This document shows positions 25,517 to 36,960 of a stretch of 64,000 bases of DNA, piece by piece. Below the pieces are notes generated by a model. That model had not been told where the DNA came from. It saw only the letters and a program-made list of their open reading frames with translations, and did no database searches. The stretch's first letter is position 1. The number at the start of each line of letters is the position of its first letter. Source of the DNA: Aralia elata (Eukaryota > Streptophyta > Magnoliopsida > Apiales > Araliaceae); the NCBI GenBank assembly GCA_034770075.1, contig JAVJAP010000103.1, positions 913,501 to 977,500 on the forward strand, read 5' to 3'. A program made the position numbers and the translations under genes.

Positions 25517-25582
25517 TCACGAGCATCCATCCTCGTTGCTATCGCCTGAATCTTCATCATGCTCATCCTCGACATCAACATC
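25517..25582 (-). CDS. CACTA Transposase_24-type gene, last exon
   Basis: The 22-codon terminal exon reads DVDVEDEHDEDSGDSNEDGC and ends S-stop, an acidic tail. It is preceded on the minus strand by a consensus acceptor (CTTGTAG) and joins the previous exon in phase 0. Acidic tails after the coiled segment are common in this protein. Splice phase agreement with 26245-26607 supports it. Confidence 0.7.
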   Translation of the reverse strand, partial: DVDVEDEHDEDSGDSNEDGCS

Positions 25583-26244
25583 CTACAAGTAGTAGTACAT
25601 GAAATGCATGTCAAATATATGAAATGAATGCATGCATTCTAAACATAAGGCTAAGAAAACTGATTTCATACTATGAACAAACATGAGCAACTTGCAGATT
25701 GCACCTATTTTAAGCAATAATCTCAACACAAGTTTATACACAAGGTGCACCAAACAGTAGTACACCAACAAAATGAGAAACCATATATATGTAGGTAATA
25801 AAACCTAAATCAAATAACACATAAATCTGCAATCACATTTAGGGTCAAAAAAAATAAGGTAGTCTGAGATTTAATGCTCAAAAAATTATAAAACCATGAA
25901 CGTGTAGTTAGCCCATGAAATTGTCAATGAAGACATTCCATAGAACTGGAATTTCTTGGTTCACGTATTAGTGTATGCTTTGGGGATGCCTATCTGAAGA
26001 AGGCAGAATTCAACAGGGAACTAACAAGATCCATTGCAAATACTTTGAGATTCTAGAAAGTGATAAATATTAACAGTGTCAACTAATCAGATTTATAAGT
26101 AGCATATTCATCAGAAACCATATCACTCCTATTAATAGCATTCAACGAAATGACAAACCATATATATGCCTAGACTTGCACTGAATTCTAAATTATTGAA
26201 GAATGAAGACAATACTAGAATACCGGGCAAGAAAAAACACTTAC

Positions 26245-26607
26245 ATCGATATTTGGAAGATTCAATGACTTTTCTCTCAGTTTCCTCATCCCTTCTTGAA
26301 ATTGCTTTTGCATAGCCTCTTCCAATTGTTTTTGTCTTGCATCCATCATAGCTTGAAATTGGGGGGTCTCCATCGCAGCAAGGATGAGAGATTGCATATC
26401 AGCTGATGTAGGTGAGGGAGTAAAGCGGGATGTAGAGGCATTTGTAGAAATCGATTCACTAAACCCACTTGCTTTTATATCCTCACTCGAACTAAGACCA
26501 AACACTCGTCCCTTTTTAATACCACATGAAGCCTCTGTCCATAAATCCGCATAAAAAATAGGTTCATTACTTCGGTACTTTTGACCAATATCACTTTTAT
26601 ATTTTTC
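26245..26607 (-). CDS. CACTA Transposase_24-type gene, penultimate exon
   Basis: The 121-codon exon has the family motif WTEASCGIKKGRVFGLSS followed by a Ser/Thr-rich linker and a charged helical segment (MMDARQKQLEEAMQKQFQEG). It is bounded by an acceptor (TTATCAG) and a donor (GTAAGT), both phase 0. The KGRVFGL motif is characteristic of the plant Ptta/En/Spm Transposase_24 family, the TnpA-like partner of TNP2. Its role is inferred from En/Spm: binding the subterminal repeats and helping transposition. Confidence 0.8.
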
Positions 26608-26697
26608 CTGATAAAAGGTATTGAATGAGCCAAGTTTAGAACATAATATGTCAAACATGTATAATTGACAATACACAAACATTTATTACACACTTAC

Positions 26698-26796
26698 TCC
26701 TACTTTTCTTGGCTTGTCATTACAATACACACCGTCCTTTGTGTGTGTTAGATCAAACACCTCGATGTGAGTAGGTTTAGTTTTCTTCTCATTTTC
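26698..26796 (-). CDS. CACTA Transposase_24-type gene, small internal exon
   Basis: The 33-codon exon contains THIEVFDLTHTKDGVYCND, the conserved 'EVF..THTKDG' block of Transposase_24. It is bounded by TGGTAG and GTAAGT, both in phase 0. Its upstream intron was only 77 bp before the insertion at 26813-40088 enlarged it to about 13 kb. This exon was overlooked as an open frame because of its size. Confidence 0.8.
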
Positions 26797-27060
26797 CTAC
26801 CATCACGGAAGCTGATAAGTAGGTTTCATACCTGCTTATTGGATGCTAATTGGTTTCATTTGTTGCTTATCTAATAGCTACTTAGTAAATTTTCATGCAT
26901 TTTTCCCTCTCTTTCGGTTTTGATTCACTATTCTCATTATATGGCTTTTGCACGGGTTTTGGTAAATTTGACACGGGGTTTATTGTATTTGTTGGTTGGG
27001 AGCTATTTGATTATTTGTTGCTTGTACAGGACACGAGAATCAAGAATTCAGGCTACAGCA

Positions 27061-27205
27061 GCACAGCAGCAGACTGGTAACCGGCGCAGCTGCGCCCTGC
27101 TTGGCCTTGAGGCCGGTGCAGCTGCGCCCCCCCTGTTCCTTCCTTGCCCCCGGCGCAGCTGCGCCCCTTTTACAAAGGGCGCCGGTGCAGCTGCGCCTGT
27201 CGCCA
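27061..27205. repeat. Four GGYGCAGCTGCGCC palindromes
   Basis: Four copies of a 14-bp palindrome centred on CAGCTG (GGCGCAGCTGCGCC, or GGTGCAGCTGCGCC) lie within 145 bp, separated by GC-rich spacers. They are inside the solo-LTR-like insert. Shadow open frames here are Ala/Arg-rich and not genes. Confidence 0.85.
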
Positions 27206-29493
27206 GCCAGCCATGCAGCACGTTCCATCCAGCGAAGCAGCATTATCAGGAAATGGAGTAGTGCCAGATTTTGAGGGATCAGTGGGTTTGAACTTTATTA
27301 GTGGGAATCATAATAAGTCAAAATAAGACAAATCATGCATGCATTATTAGCCAATTTTGGAATTCAATTTTGGGAGCTCTCCTCCTACACGAAAATTAGA
27401 ATAGTTTACTGCATTCTAGCTTCAAACTTGGACACAACCAGCTGAGCACAATTTGCATTTGGGAACTGAAGAATGGAGCTATATGGATGCTGAATTGGAG
27501 ATTGGGAGCAAGAAATCAACCATCTACACAATTTGGAAAATCATCAGAAGTTGCAGAACGGAAACAGGGAGTTTGAATATTTTCTGTTTTTAATTAATTT
27601 TCCTATTCTGTAATTATGATGATGAACCAATTGTGCATGATGAATTCTAGTATTGTTATTATGAACTAAACTCAATTCTTGGGATTATAATGGATCTTTT
27701 GCATTGCTAAGAATTGAAATGCTTCCTTAATATTGCTAGTTGGTTATGAAATGAATGTCTAGTATAATCTATACTTCATGTTTAATTGCTTGATCACCAA
27801 TTACTGTGATAAGTTATATGGAATTGAGAAAGGAAATATAAATTGAGATCTAATTATGCTAGCATATGTTCATAATTATTACAGTCCTCGTAAAGTTATG
27901 TTTCGTGCTTAGGATAGAGATATACCGAAGCACCATGTGTGGCCAATTCAAAACTTGTTCTTAAACCCTTTTGATTGAAATTCACATAGGAATATAGTGC
28001 GTTAGTCATCTAGGGTGTTCACATTCATTCTATCAATTGTGGATTTAGTGTGATATGGATATGGTGCATCGAGAGATGGTCATATTTTACCTGTAACGAA
28101 TGCAATTTTTATGATTGAATAAAAATATTTATTGAGTTATATAAATATTTTTATTAATTTATTGAGTTAAATGTGGGTATTTGTTGAATTTAATAATGTT
28201 AAATATTATTTAAATGTGATTTGTTATGTTTATTCTAATTTAATTTAATGATTTAAATTAGATGATGAAAAGGTTTATTTGAATAAATAAATTTATTTGA
28301 ATAAGAGAATTTATTTGGTATTTATTGTTATTTGTTAAATGAAATTATTATTTGAGTTAATTATATTTAATTGAATTTATTTAATAATAAGTTCAATTGA
28401 ATTAAATGTGTGACATTTTAAACTATATGTTATATTGGTTTATTAAAATAAATGAAAGGAGTTTTAATTTAGTTTTACCCAAACAAGGTCTTATGATCTT
28501 TGTTTGGAAATAATGGGTTTATTTTAATTGTGTTTTACCAAACAAGACATAAGAATAATAGGTTATCCTTAATTGTAATTGCCAAACATAGCCTTATGGC
28601 TTTTGAATTTTATAACTGATAAATTAAATTAGATTTTTTACGTTATTATTTGATTTAATTTGTCAGTTTTTATTTTCTTAATTCTATCAGTTTATTTTTT
28701 TAAGTTGCGTCTGTTTGTAAAAGAAAAGAGAAGAACAGAGAGAAAAAAGAAAAGAAAGAAGAACATCAGAGTTTGAGAGAAAAGAGAGAGCAGAGTTTGA
28801 GGAATTTGAGAATTGAGAAGAAAGAATTGAGAAAAGAAACTTGTAATTTTAAAAGAATTCATCAAGTTCCTAAAGTAATTGAAGGTATAATTTCTTTTCC
28901 TTTTGGTTTTATTCTTCTGTATATAGTTTTAGTTACTGTATGTAAATTCAATTGTTAGAATATATGAACTATTTGATTATAGTTGTTGTTAATTGGTAAT
29001 AATCATGTGTTAGATGATTATATGATGATTAACAATTAATTTAGAGGTATTAATCCATGAAAACATGCTTTAGAAATTGAGTTTTTAGTTTTTACAGAGT
29101 TTACTTTATGAATTGTATATATGTATGAAAATTGATGCTCTAATTGGTTATTAATCGGTAAATTGATAATTGTTTATGATTATTTGATGAAAAACATGAA
29201 TAATGCAAGAAGAATGGGTTCAATTGATTGAAAAATGGAATTTACAGAGTCTTGTTTTATGAAAATGGCAAAAAAACATGGTTATTTTATAAAACAGTGA
29301 ATTTTTGGTTTTAAATTGATTGATTATGTGTTTTAGATTAGTTTAGAAACATGTTGGGTAAATGTTTTATATCATATATGGTGTTTGGGTATATCTAATT
29401 TGTTTTCTGGATGGTAGAAATTCGGAAAATTTTTGGCCAAAATTTGGCCTAAGTTTTCATTGGTTCGCGAGCTGGGGAAGACGACAGTCAAGT

Positions 29494-29592
29494 CTATCGC
29501 CCCGGCGATAGAAATGAACTGGTTTCTTCGCCCCAGCGACAGAGTCGCCCCGACGACGAAATTGTTAAGCTTTTTCTCGCCCCGGCGAGAAA
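29494..29592. repeat. Four CGCC-CC-GGCG hairpins in LTR D
   Basis: The hairpins share a CGCCCCGGCG core but have different outer arms that still pair: CTATCGCC with GGCGATAG, then TTTCTCGCC with GGCGAGAAA. In the 3' LTR copy (38343-38442) GTCGCC pairs with GGCGAC. Arm changes that preserve pairing suggest structure is selected. Confidence 0.75.
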
Positions 29593-30591
29593 CGCTACTG
29601 TTTAAAAAAAAATTTAATTTATTATTTTCTTTTCTGGGAAATCATGATGCATAATTAAACTTATATTAATGTGATTAATGTACTACCAAGATGGTTGCTA
29701 CTTAGCATTTGTTGTCTAAAGTATGCTAAATGAGATACTATAATTAGGTAAAAGGAACCTAAAGTGATTATAAATTTTGTAACTAATTTATGTTACCATC
29801 TTATAATTAATTGTATAGGTTGATTTAAGGATCGTGAATTATTTAATTTGTAATCTACGCTTGAGGCAAGTTTCCCTATCTCAACTTATTACTTTTACGT
29901 TGAGCAAGTTTTCTTTCTTTAAACTTGTTAAATTATTATAGCAAGTTTTCTATTTCTTAAGCTTGTTATTATTTCAACAAGTTTACTCCCTTTGAGGTGA
30001 ATTAATTAACCTTAGCTTATTGTTATTCAAGCAAGGCTGATATCATGTTGAGTAATTATATTTTGTTTCAGATATTATTTATTCAGTCTTTGATTATCAT
30101 TCAAAACTTCGAATACAAACTTTACTAAAGAAACTAGACTAAGCAAACCATTATTGATTCAGCTAGTCCTTAGTTGATGAGCGTTTCAAAAACTTAGATT
30201 ATCTAAACTTGTTCCAAGCCAAGTTCTTTTTGGTACGGACTCTTATTATAAACTGAGATGAACAACCCTAACATAGGGGATTATTACGCTTAGCGTTAAA
30301 ATGTTTGTGCACAATACATTGTACAAAGGGTTGATCCCCCTGAGTACGAGATGGAAGGTCCATTTATAGTCTTTAAGACTGTTAAAGGTTACGGTAAAAA
30401 AAAAATACTTGTTAACCTAGGACATAGTTTCGAGGTTCTTGAGACCCTCAGATATATTCAAACTTTGATTACTTATTGATTAACTTCAAAAAAAATCATT
30501 GCTTCTCATTTGAACTCTATTTCAATTAAAAGTTACTGTTATCATTCTTGGTGGGCAATTGTTTGCTCACTCTTTGCATTAAATATTTCAG

Positions 30592-30653
30592 CTAAGCCCG
30601 AGAAGCAGGACGAGCCGTCCACCAGTAAGGGCAAGGGCAAGATGCAGAAATAG
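30592..30653 (+). other. Short lysine-rich frame after an acceptor-like site in LTR D
   Basis: TATTTCAG at 30591 is followed by a 62-nt phase-2 frame. With the phase-completing codon it reads AKPEKQDEPSTSKGKGKMQK, then TAG, 256 bp from the LTR end. The 3' LTR copy (39433-39498) has a 4-bp GAGC insertion that breaks the frame. Confidence 0.5.
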
Positions 30654-30913
30654 TTCTAGATTTATTAATTAATTGATGAACATTTTGTACCAGACTTGTT
30701 TTAGATTTTTTTTTATATTCCGCATTTGATGTATTAAGGTTTTGTGGGTGACCTGGGATTTTAATTATTGATGTAACCCGGTTTTGGGAGATGATTAATT
30801 AAGTTTATTTTAATTGCTTAATTATGGGTAGTTAGATGTGAATGAATGGGATAGTGAACACCAAATCAGGGGGAAATTAAGTACCCAGATTTGGGGGTGG
30901 GGTGTCACAGGTT

Positions 30914-30925
30914 TGGTATCAGAGC
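30914..30925 (+). promoter_or_regulatory. Primer binding site of element D (tRNA-Met)
   Basis: TGGTATCAGAGC starts 4 bp after the 5' LTR end and is complementary to the initiator tRNA-Met 3' end. Confidence 0.92.
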
Positions 30926-31157
30926 TGTAGGTTATGAACCTTTAGGTGGGGAAAACCTTAGGGTAGTAGCCTTTTAGAAGATAGAGAATATAGTGGTGAT
31001 AAACTCTTATCGAGTTCTAAGGAATGAATTACGGAAATTCATAAAAGACAACAAAATGATTATGTGCTATGTGCTTATTTGATAATAAACTTATGTGCTC
31101 GCGAGTACTATCGAGTATTGTCAATTAGTAATTAAAACTTAAAACTTTGTTGTCAGG

Positions 31158-31859
31158 ATGACTGATAGAGGAGAGCCCAGCCAGACTAGGGAGGAGGAGC
31201 CCCGAGATATTCACGTGGTTCATGAGCAGCTAGTGCAGAGGGAGCTATCTCCATTGGTTACAGTTACAGGTCACGAGTATGAGCCTGAGACTGATCCTGA
31301 GGAGGACCCTGAGGAGGATCCTGAGGAGGACCCTGAAGAGGTTGAGGAGGAGGAGGAAGACCCTGAGGGGATATCATTATCTACTTTGGGTGTGTTCAGA
31401 TGTGACGAGCAGGTGTATGATCGCAACATAGAGTTGCAGGACAGAGTGGAGGAGTTTAGAGAGGCAGCTGGCGGAGCGACAGTCTGATTTGGAGCAGAAG
31501 AGCAGTGAGATTGTGGAGCTAGACATACGTCTTGGAGACGTGGAGTGGAAGTTGGTTCATGTAGAGAGTGATAAGGAGGAGTTAGAGGAACAGGGCTTGC
31601 AGAACGGTTTTTTCAAACCACTCTAGAGCAGAAGGATGCTGAGATCCAAGACCTTTATTCACGTCTTGCAGAGGCTGAGCAGAGGCTAGCACAGTCTGAG
31701 TATCGACGCGGACAGTTGATAGCCAGGAATGAGATTGTACGAGATGAGTTGAAAGAGGAGTCAGCTAAGCGGGCGAGAGCGGAGACAGCTTGGCTGAGGG
31801 AGGCTGATCGTGCAGATCGTGTTGAGTGTGAAATGCGGTCAAAGAAGGCCAAGATTTGA
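31158..31859 (+). CDS. Accessory ORF upstream of gag in element D, frameshifted
   Basis: An ATG (MTDRGEPSQTREEEPRDIHV) follows directly after an acceptor-like TTGTCAG. The first part is strongly acidic with repeated DPEE units (near 31285-31365). The rest is a long charged helix typical of a coiled coil (SDLEQKSSEIVELDIRL; DAEIQDLYSRLAEAEQRL), ending in a basic CEMRSKKAKI and TGA. Two frame changes (near 31465 and 31605) break it; across frames it is about 230 codons. It is not gag, pol or env by any motif I can see. Element Z has a comparable ORF in the same place. Function is unknown; a scaffold or RNA/chromatin-binding role is speculation. Confidence 0.7.
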
Positions 31860-32304
31860 TGAGATGGAGTATATTTTTCATACTACCATAGACAGAGCTC
31901 AATATAGAGCTAATCGTCATCCAGATGTGATGGATCGTAGGATGATGACACGCATTATGGGAGCAGGAACGCCAGGAAGCTGCTGTACGTCGTGGGATGT
32001 CATCATAGATTATGATTAGTTATGTTATTATGAAAATTTATGAGTTAATAAGTTGATTAATCCCAGTTTATTTAATGGGATAGAATAATGATGTAATCCT
32101 GGAACTTTGTGATTTCAGGATAGATGATTTGATGTAAATAACTACGATGTTATCTCTATTATGTTTTTAAGCAGTTAATGAATAAAATGTGAAAGTTTAT
32201 CAGATGTGTTATGTATTTAAGTGTTGTTCATAAATGTTTAAGTTAAGACTTAAATGTTTGAGTAATTGAGCAATAGTTTAATAACGAGAATTCTTAACAG
32301 TAAA

Positions 32305-33300
32305 ATGCCTCCAAGAAGACAACCAACACGTCAACAGACCCCCGAGGGATCTACTAACAACGAAGAAGCCAACGCTAATCCCATGCAGCAGTTGGTAAAT
32401 TTGTTAACGGGAGCCTTTGCGAACCAACCCCAAGCGCAGGCCACGACCTTCAAAGACTTCAAGGCTGTCGGACCTCCAGAATTTCAGGGCTCCATGAATC
32501 CGATTGAAGCTCAAACATGGATCATGGAGATGGAGAAAGTGTTCGATGTCGCCAGAGTCGGTGAAGACCAGAAAACGGCATTTGCGACATTCATGCTGAA
32601 ATCAGAAGCCAGCTACTGGTGGCAGGCAAACAAAACTCGTGGTGGTCAGGGTATAATACCGTGGGAGCGGTTTTTTAAAGAAATATTTTTCGAGACATAC
32701 TTCCCAGTAAGCGCGCAGAACCAGATGGAAGTGCAGAGTTCCTAGAGCTGAAGCAAGGTACTATGACGGGTACCTGAATATGCTGCAAAGTTCAATGAGC
32801 TGGCAAGGTTTGCGCCATATCAGGTTAACACGGATGAGCGGAAGGCTAGGAGATTTGAGCAGGGACTGAAACCCTGGTTATATAGTAGAGTTTCGTTGTT
32901 TCAACTAAGTTCATTTGCTGGCGGCAGTGCTAGAAAAGGCAATTATCGCTGAAGGAGGCAGTGATGCTCTGTCAAAGTACAACCAGGAGCAGAAGAAAAA
33001 GAAGAATGAGAATGAAAAACAAAGCAAGTGGTAGCCATGGGGGCAGTAATCAGAAAAGGAAGTGGAATGATAGTAAACTCTGTGGGAAGTCAGCAGTTGG
33101 GTAATCAGAAGAAGAAGATAGAGGTATGCAGCAACTGTGGGAAGAGCCATATGGGTGCTTGTTTGAAGGGTAAGCGAGTGTGCTTCAACTGTGGACAAGA
33201 GGGGCCATATTTCACCAAATTGCCCTAATCCGAAGAAAGGAGCATGTTTCATTTGCGGGTCGAATGAATGATCACTTTGCCAGAGAGTGCCCTAAGAAAA
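32305..33300 (+). pseudogene. Element D gag, frameshifted
   Basis: The start is MPPRRQPTRQQTPEG, four bases after an acceptor-like TTAACAG. The capsid part carries FKAVGPPEFQG, EAQTWIMEMEKVF and ASYWWQ, the Retrotrans_gag pattern shared with element Z. The nucleocapsid has CSNCGKSHMGAC and CFNCGQEG, then a third knuckle starting CFICGS. Frame changes occur near 32738, 33205 and 33265. The last two fall within single-base runs, which suggests sequence error. Gag forms the particle shell and binds RNA. Confidence 0.88.
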
Positions 33301-34110
33301 CAGCTACAGGAGGAGCTGGTGCAGGAAAAGGGGAGCAGCGGTGGAGGTAATCTGACTATCACCGGACCGACACAGCCCAACCGACCTACCGCTCGAACGT
33401 TCAACATGACGGTTGCAGGACGCTGTGCAGTCAAAGGATGTGGTGTCAGGTATCATTCCAGTCATATAATATTAATGCTTATGTATTGTTTGACTCGGGT
33501 GCTACTTGCTCATTTATATCCGATGATTTTGCTAAAGAACTTAGAATTACCCCAGGAAGAACTAGATTACCCTATGAACATAGAGATTGCGAATAGGGAA
33601 ATAATTCCTGTTAAACTTATCCACAAGGATTGTCAAATAGATATTAAGGGTCAGATAACGACGGTAAACTTGATCCCAATTCGACTTGGGGAGGTTTGAC
33701 GTTATATTGGGTATGGATTGGTTGACTAATCATGGGGCAGTCATTGACTGTCAAAAGAAGTGTATAAACCTTATGACTCCGTCAAAGGTTGTATTTTATG
33801 GTAGCAAATCGCCTAGACAAGCGAGTTGTCTGACGATGATGCAGGCCAGAAAGATGTTGAGGCAAGGCTGTGTAGGGTATCTAGCCTACATAGTTGATAT
33901 GCGAAAGGAAGGTGCAAAGTTGGAAGAGATACCAGTGGTTAGAGATTTCGTGGACGTGTTTCCTGAAGATTTATTTTACCAGGATTACCGCCAGATAGGG
34001 AAATCGAGTTTGTGATTGATTTAGCACCAGGAACGGCCCCTATATCGAAGGCCCCGTATCGAATGGCTCCAGTGGAATTATAGGAGTTGATGGCGCAACT
34101 ACAGGAGTTG
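33301..34110 (+). pseudogene. Element D protease and RT leader
   Basis: The protease active site LFDSGATCSFIS is encoded near 33485-33525, in a frame offset from its flanks. DVILGMDWLTNHGAVIDC follows (33690-33745). The RT leader VFPEDL..PPDREIEF and APYRMAPVEL precede an in-frame TAG near 34081 where the family has a Lys or Gln codon. The protease would release gag and pol products. Confidence 0.82.
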
Positions 34111-35305
34111 CTAGATAAAAAAGTATATTCAAACCAAGCGTTTCGCCGTGGGGAGCGCCGGTATTATTTGTTAAGAAGAAGGATGGATCAATGCGTCTTT
34201 GCATTGATTATAGAGAATTGAACAAGGTCACGATCAAAAACAAGTATCCGTTGCCAAGGATCGATGACCTGTTTGATCAACTAAAGGGGGCAAGGTACTT
34301 TTCAAAGATAGATTTACGAAGTGGGGTACCATCAGTTGAAGGTGAGACAGGAGGATATACCAAAGACGGCATTTCGAACTAGATATGGTCACTATGAGTT
34401 TTTGGTTATGTCATTTGGTTTAACGAATGCGCCTGCAGCATTCATGGACTTAATGAATAGGGTGTTCAAACCATTTCTGGATAAATTCGTAGTGGTGTTT
34501 ATAGACGACATCCTCGTATATTCCAAAACTCAGGAAGAACACGTCGAGCATTTGAGGGTGACATTAGAGGCGTTAAGGAAAGAGAAATTGTATGCAAAAT
34601 TTTCAAAGTGCGAATTTTGGTTGGAACGTGTGCAATTTCTTGGGCATGTGATTGATAAGGACGGAATATCGGTAGACCCATCAAAAGTCGAAGCTGTGAT
34701 AAACTGGGATCAGTCGAAAACACCGTCAGAAGTGAGGAGTTTCCTAGGTTTGGCAGGATATTATAGGCGTTTTATTCAAGATTTCTCGAGAATCGCCACT
34801 CCGTTAACGAATTTAACAAGAAAATCAGTGAAGTTTGTTTGGACGGAGAAGTGCGAAGAGAGTTTCCAAGAACTAAAGAAGAGACTAAGTTCGGCACCTG
34901 TATTGTCTTTGCCAGATGATACAGGAAAATTTTGTGGTGTATAGCGACGCATCGCATAAGGGACTTGGTTGTGTGTTGATGCAGAATGGAAAGGTTATTG
35001 CATATGCATCGCGCCAACTAAAAGACTATGAAAAAGGGTATCCGACCCATGACTTAGAGTTAGCAGCTGTGGTGTTTGCTCTGAAAATCTGGCGACACTA
35101 TCTCTATGGGGAGAAGTGTGAAATATACACAGACCATAAAAGTCTGAAGTATATTTTTACACAGAAAGATTTGAATATGCGGCAAAGGAGATGGATAGAG
35201 TTAATCAAGGACTATGATTGTGAAATCCTATACCATCCGGGAAAAGCCAATGTGGTTGCAGACGCTTTGAGCAGAAAGGGTCGGGAGAGAAATTGTTTTT
35301 GTTAA
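34111..35305 (+). pseudogene. Element D reverse transcriptase and RNase H
   Basis: RT motifs in order are VKKKDGSMRLCIDYRELN, YPLPRIDDLFDQLKGA, FSKIDLRSG, YHQLKV, MSFGLTNAPAAFMDLMN and the catalytic FIDDILVYSKT (near 34500). Then come GYYRRFIQDFSRIA and RNase H, with VYSDASHKGLG, ASRQLKDYEKGYPTHDLELA, YTDHKSLKYIF and the closing ADALSRKG. Only two frame changes are evident (near 34325 and 34920). Catalytic residues are intact. The product copies the RNA genome into DNA. Confidence 0.92.
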
Positions 35306-35399
35306 CCGCTCAGGAGAAGCTCGTGGAGGAAATGGCTAAGTTGGAAACTAGAAGTAAAGAATCAGATGACGTCGACCGAAAAATTATTTCAGATAGAAA

Positions 35400-36846
35400 C
35401 CCAACCAACTCTGGTGGAAAAAGTGAAGGAAGCGCAACTCAAAGATGAGGAATGTGCTGAGATACGGAAAAGATTGCTTGAGGGCGAAAAAGCTTAAATA
35501 CAAAGTTGACACTGAAGGACTGCTTAGATTCGAAGGCCGAATTTGGGTTCCGGCAGAGAACTAAAGATCAGAGAAGAGATTTTGACCGAAGCCCATAGTT
35601 CAAGATTTTCGGTTTCACCCAGGAAGTACGAAGATGTACCAAGATCTTCGCCAACATTTCTGGGTGGGCCAAACATGAAAAGAGAGGTTGCTGAGTGTGT
35701 TGCGAAGTGCCTAACCTGTCAGAGAGTAAAAGCAGAACATCAACGACCAAGTGGTTTGCTACAGCCTTTGGAGATACCAGAATGGAAATGGGAGCATATC
35801 ACGATGGATTTCGTGGTAGGTCTTCCAGCTACTCAGAAGGGATATGACGCGATATGGGTCATCGTGGATCGACTGACGAAATCAGCGCACTTTTTACCAA
35901 TCAAAGTCAGATTCACTTTAGATCAGCTGGCGAAGTTATATATCAAAGAAATTATCTCGTGGCACGGTGTTTCAGTATCAATAGTGTCAGACAGGGATCC
36001 GCGGTTCACATCAAAGTTTTGGAGGAGTCTGCAAACTTGTTTGGGGACACAGTTGCGAATGAGTACAGCCTATCATCCTCAAACCGATGGCCAGAGTGAA
36101 AGAACAATTCAAACGTTGGAGGACATGCTGAGAGCGTGTGTCATGGATTTCAAGGGCAACTGGGATGATCATTTACCTTTGGTCGAATTTTCTTACAACA
36201 ACAGTCATCACGCCAGTATCGGCATGCCACCCTACGAAGCGTTGTACGGAAGGAAATGCAGAACTCCGTTATGCTGGGATGAGGTTGGTGAACGTCGACT
36301 ATTAGGACCCGAGCTAGTGCAACAAACTGCTGAGATTGTTCAAATAATAAGAGCCAGACTGATAGCCGCTCAAGACAGGCAGAAAAAGTATGCTGACCAA
36401 CACCGACAAAATCGCGAATTTGAGGTCGACAGCTTCGTGTTTCTCAAAGTATCTCCCTGGAAAGGGAAAATCAGATTTGGAAAGAAGGGTAAACTAAGTC
36501 CGCGATTCATTGGACCCTTTGAAGTGCTGAAACGGGTGGGTCAGGTAGCTTATGCGGTAGCTTTACCTCCTGAGTTAGGCCACATTCACAATGTTTTCCA
36601 CATATCGGTGCTGCACGACCGTATAAGTCTGATTATAAACATGTCATAGAGTATGAACCGATACAGTTTGAGCAAGATTTGTCTTATAAAGAGGTTCCTG
36701 TACAAATAGTGGACAGGAAAGAACAAGTCCTTAGAAGTAAAGTGATACCTTCTGTAAAGGTAATATGGAGGAACCACAATGTTGAAGAAGCAACGTGGGA
36801 ACTCGAAGAGCAAATGATGCAGAATTACCCTCAATTGTTTGTTTAA
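35400..36846 (+). CDS. Element D integrase and chromodomain
   Basis: A frame of 368 codons from 35543 shows CVAKCLTCQRVKAEHQ (zinc-binding end), MDFVVGLP, VSDRDPRFTSKFW and YHPQTDGQSERTIQTLEDML, the catalytic D, D and E of integrase. FIGPFEVLKRVG and FHISVL follow. A frame change near 36620 leads into the chromodomain-like tail (VKVIWRNHNVEEATWELEEQ, ending YPQLFV and TAA at 36844-36846). The N-terminal HH part before 35640 is less clear because of frame changes. Integrase inserts the cDNA; the chromodomain is thought to direct it to particular chromatin. Confidence 0.9.
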
Positions 36847-36859
36847 TTATATATATTTC

Positions 36860-36960
36860 GATTCTGGGGACAGAATATTTGTAAGGGGGGGGGGAGAATT
36901 TAACGGACGATTTAATTGCGTTGTGATTCTGGGGACAGAATCCTTTTAAGGAGGGAAAGA
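36860..36960 (+). promoter_or_regulatory. Duplicated stem-loop and polypurine tract of element D
   Basis: The stem-loop ATTCTG-GGGA-CAGAAT is at 36861-36876, followed by a purine run with 10 G (36885-36898) and then TTTAACGG. A second, perfect copy GATTCTG-GGGA-CAGAATC lies at 36925-36942, followed by AAGGAGGGAAAGA and the LTR start TGTAACGA. The two units are 65 bp apart. The inner one defines this LTR; the outer one matches the edge of solo LTR Y. Confidence 0.75.

Larger units (their letters stand above)
28092..30909 (+). repeat. 5' LTR of element D
   Basis: The 2818-bp LTR runs TGTAACGAATG to GGTGTCACA. It contains a Ty-type AT-rich U3, a four-hairpin GC cluster (29494-29592) and the short lysine-rich frame (30592-30653). 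The promoter is expected in this copy, but no TATA box was assigned with confidence in such AT-rich sequence. Confidence 0.93.

Noticed and set aside
26920..27261. Ala/Pro-rich open frames on both strands
   Set aside because: They are produced by the GC palindrome cluster; both strands are open because of the symmetric repeat.
36885..36894. Run of 10 G as an assembly artefact
   Set aside because: Its length may be inaccurate, but it sits in a duplicated stem-loop/PPT unit that also occurs at the edge of Y, so it was kept as a polypurine tract.
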